A program made the translations under genes and the position numbers. The notes below the pieces were generated by a model. The model worked only from the letters and a program-made list of their open reading frames with translations, was not told the origin of the DNA and did not search any database. A stretch of 64,000 nucleotides of DNA from Paenibacillus sp. AN1007 (lineage in GTDB: Bacteria > Bacillota > Bacilli > Paenibacillales > Paenibacillaceae). The stretch lies in the NCBI RefSeq assembly GCF_040702995.1, contig NZ_CP159992.1:4768501-4832500 (forward strand). The letters run 5' to 3'. Positions 62,431 through 64,000 of this stretch are shown in pieces (the stretch's first letter is position 1; each line of letters starts with the position of its first letter).

Positions 62431-64000
<1,570 letters not shown>

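Overview
The window looks like a piece of a Paenibacillus chromosome (low-to-mid GC Firmicute). The evidence is AGGAGG-type ribosome binding sites throughout, OmpR/SLH/copper-amine-oxidase-stalk proteins, B. subtilis-like nas, thi and dck-dgk gene sets, and family-level resemblance of most proteins to Paenibacillus/Bacillus proteins. No prophage, plasmid backbone, CRISPR array or tRNA gene was recognised. A truncated membrane-protein gene touches the left edge and a 23S rRNA gene runs off the right edge.

Layout. 0-7 kb: an acetyltransferase, a zinc-ribbon orphan protein co-transcribed with an alanyl-tRNA editing hydrolase, and a membrane-anchored alpha/beta hydrolase flanked by two inverted copies of a structured repeat of about 150 bp. 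7-11.4 kb: glycerol dehydrogenase and dihydroxyacetone kinase with a divergent PocR/AraC regulator. 11.5-17.1 kb: aldo/keto reductase, two LysR regulators, a SUKH protein, threonine aldolase and a quinone-oxidoreductase-like dehydrogenase. 17.2-18.6 kb: a tightly coupled cluster of a membrane micropeptide, a colicin-immunity-like protein, a HEAT-repeat protein and an orphan protein. 18.8-26 kb: a formate/nitrite channel, a second acetyltransferase and a 1658-residue DUF4132-type protein with a small partner. 26.3-32.5 kb: nitrate assimilation (nasC, nasB, divergent nitrate transporter). 32.6-38.8 kb: a FabF paralogue with a divergent MmyB-type regulator, then a response regulator facing a large hybrid kinase. 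39-50 kb: a metNIQ-type transporter, a beta-propeller lipoprotein, a copper-amine-oxidase-stalk protein, an ankyrin lipoprotein, an SLH protein and a two-component system. 50-55 kb: pectate lyase, a radical SAM protein and the TPP-riboswitch thiM-thiD-thiE operon. 55-60.4 kb: Lrp and TipA-type regulators, an MFS exporter and two deoxynucleoside kinases. 60.6-64 kb: two identical tandem IS200-type elements, then the end of an rRNA operon (5S and partial 23S) on the minus strand.

The most striking regulatory object is the nas intergenic region. Each of the two divergent promoters has a GlnR/TnrA-type box that includes its -35. The nitrate transporter transcript starts with two small hairpins whose six-base loops both carry A at position 1 and G at position 4. 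These are followed by a strong intrinsic terminator, the architecture of an ANTAR-protein antitermination leader. The second main candidate for something undescribed is the repeat pair around the hydrolase, whose two copies differ in sequence but keep base pairing by compensatory changes. The third is the micropeptide/immunity-like/HEAT/orphan cluster, whose first ribosome binding site lies in a hairpin.
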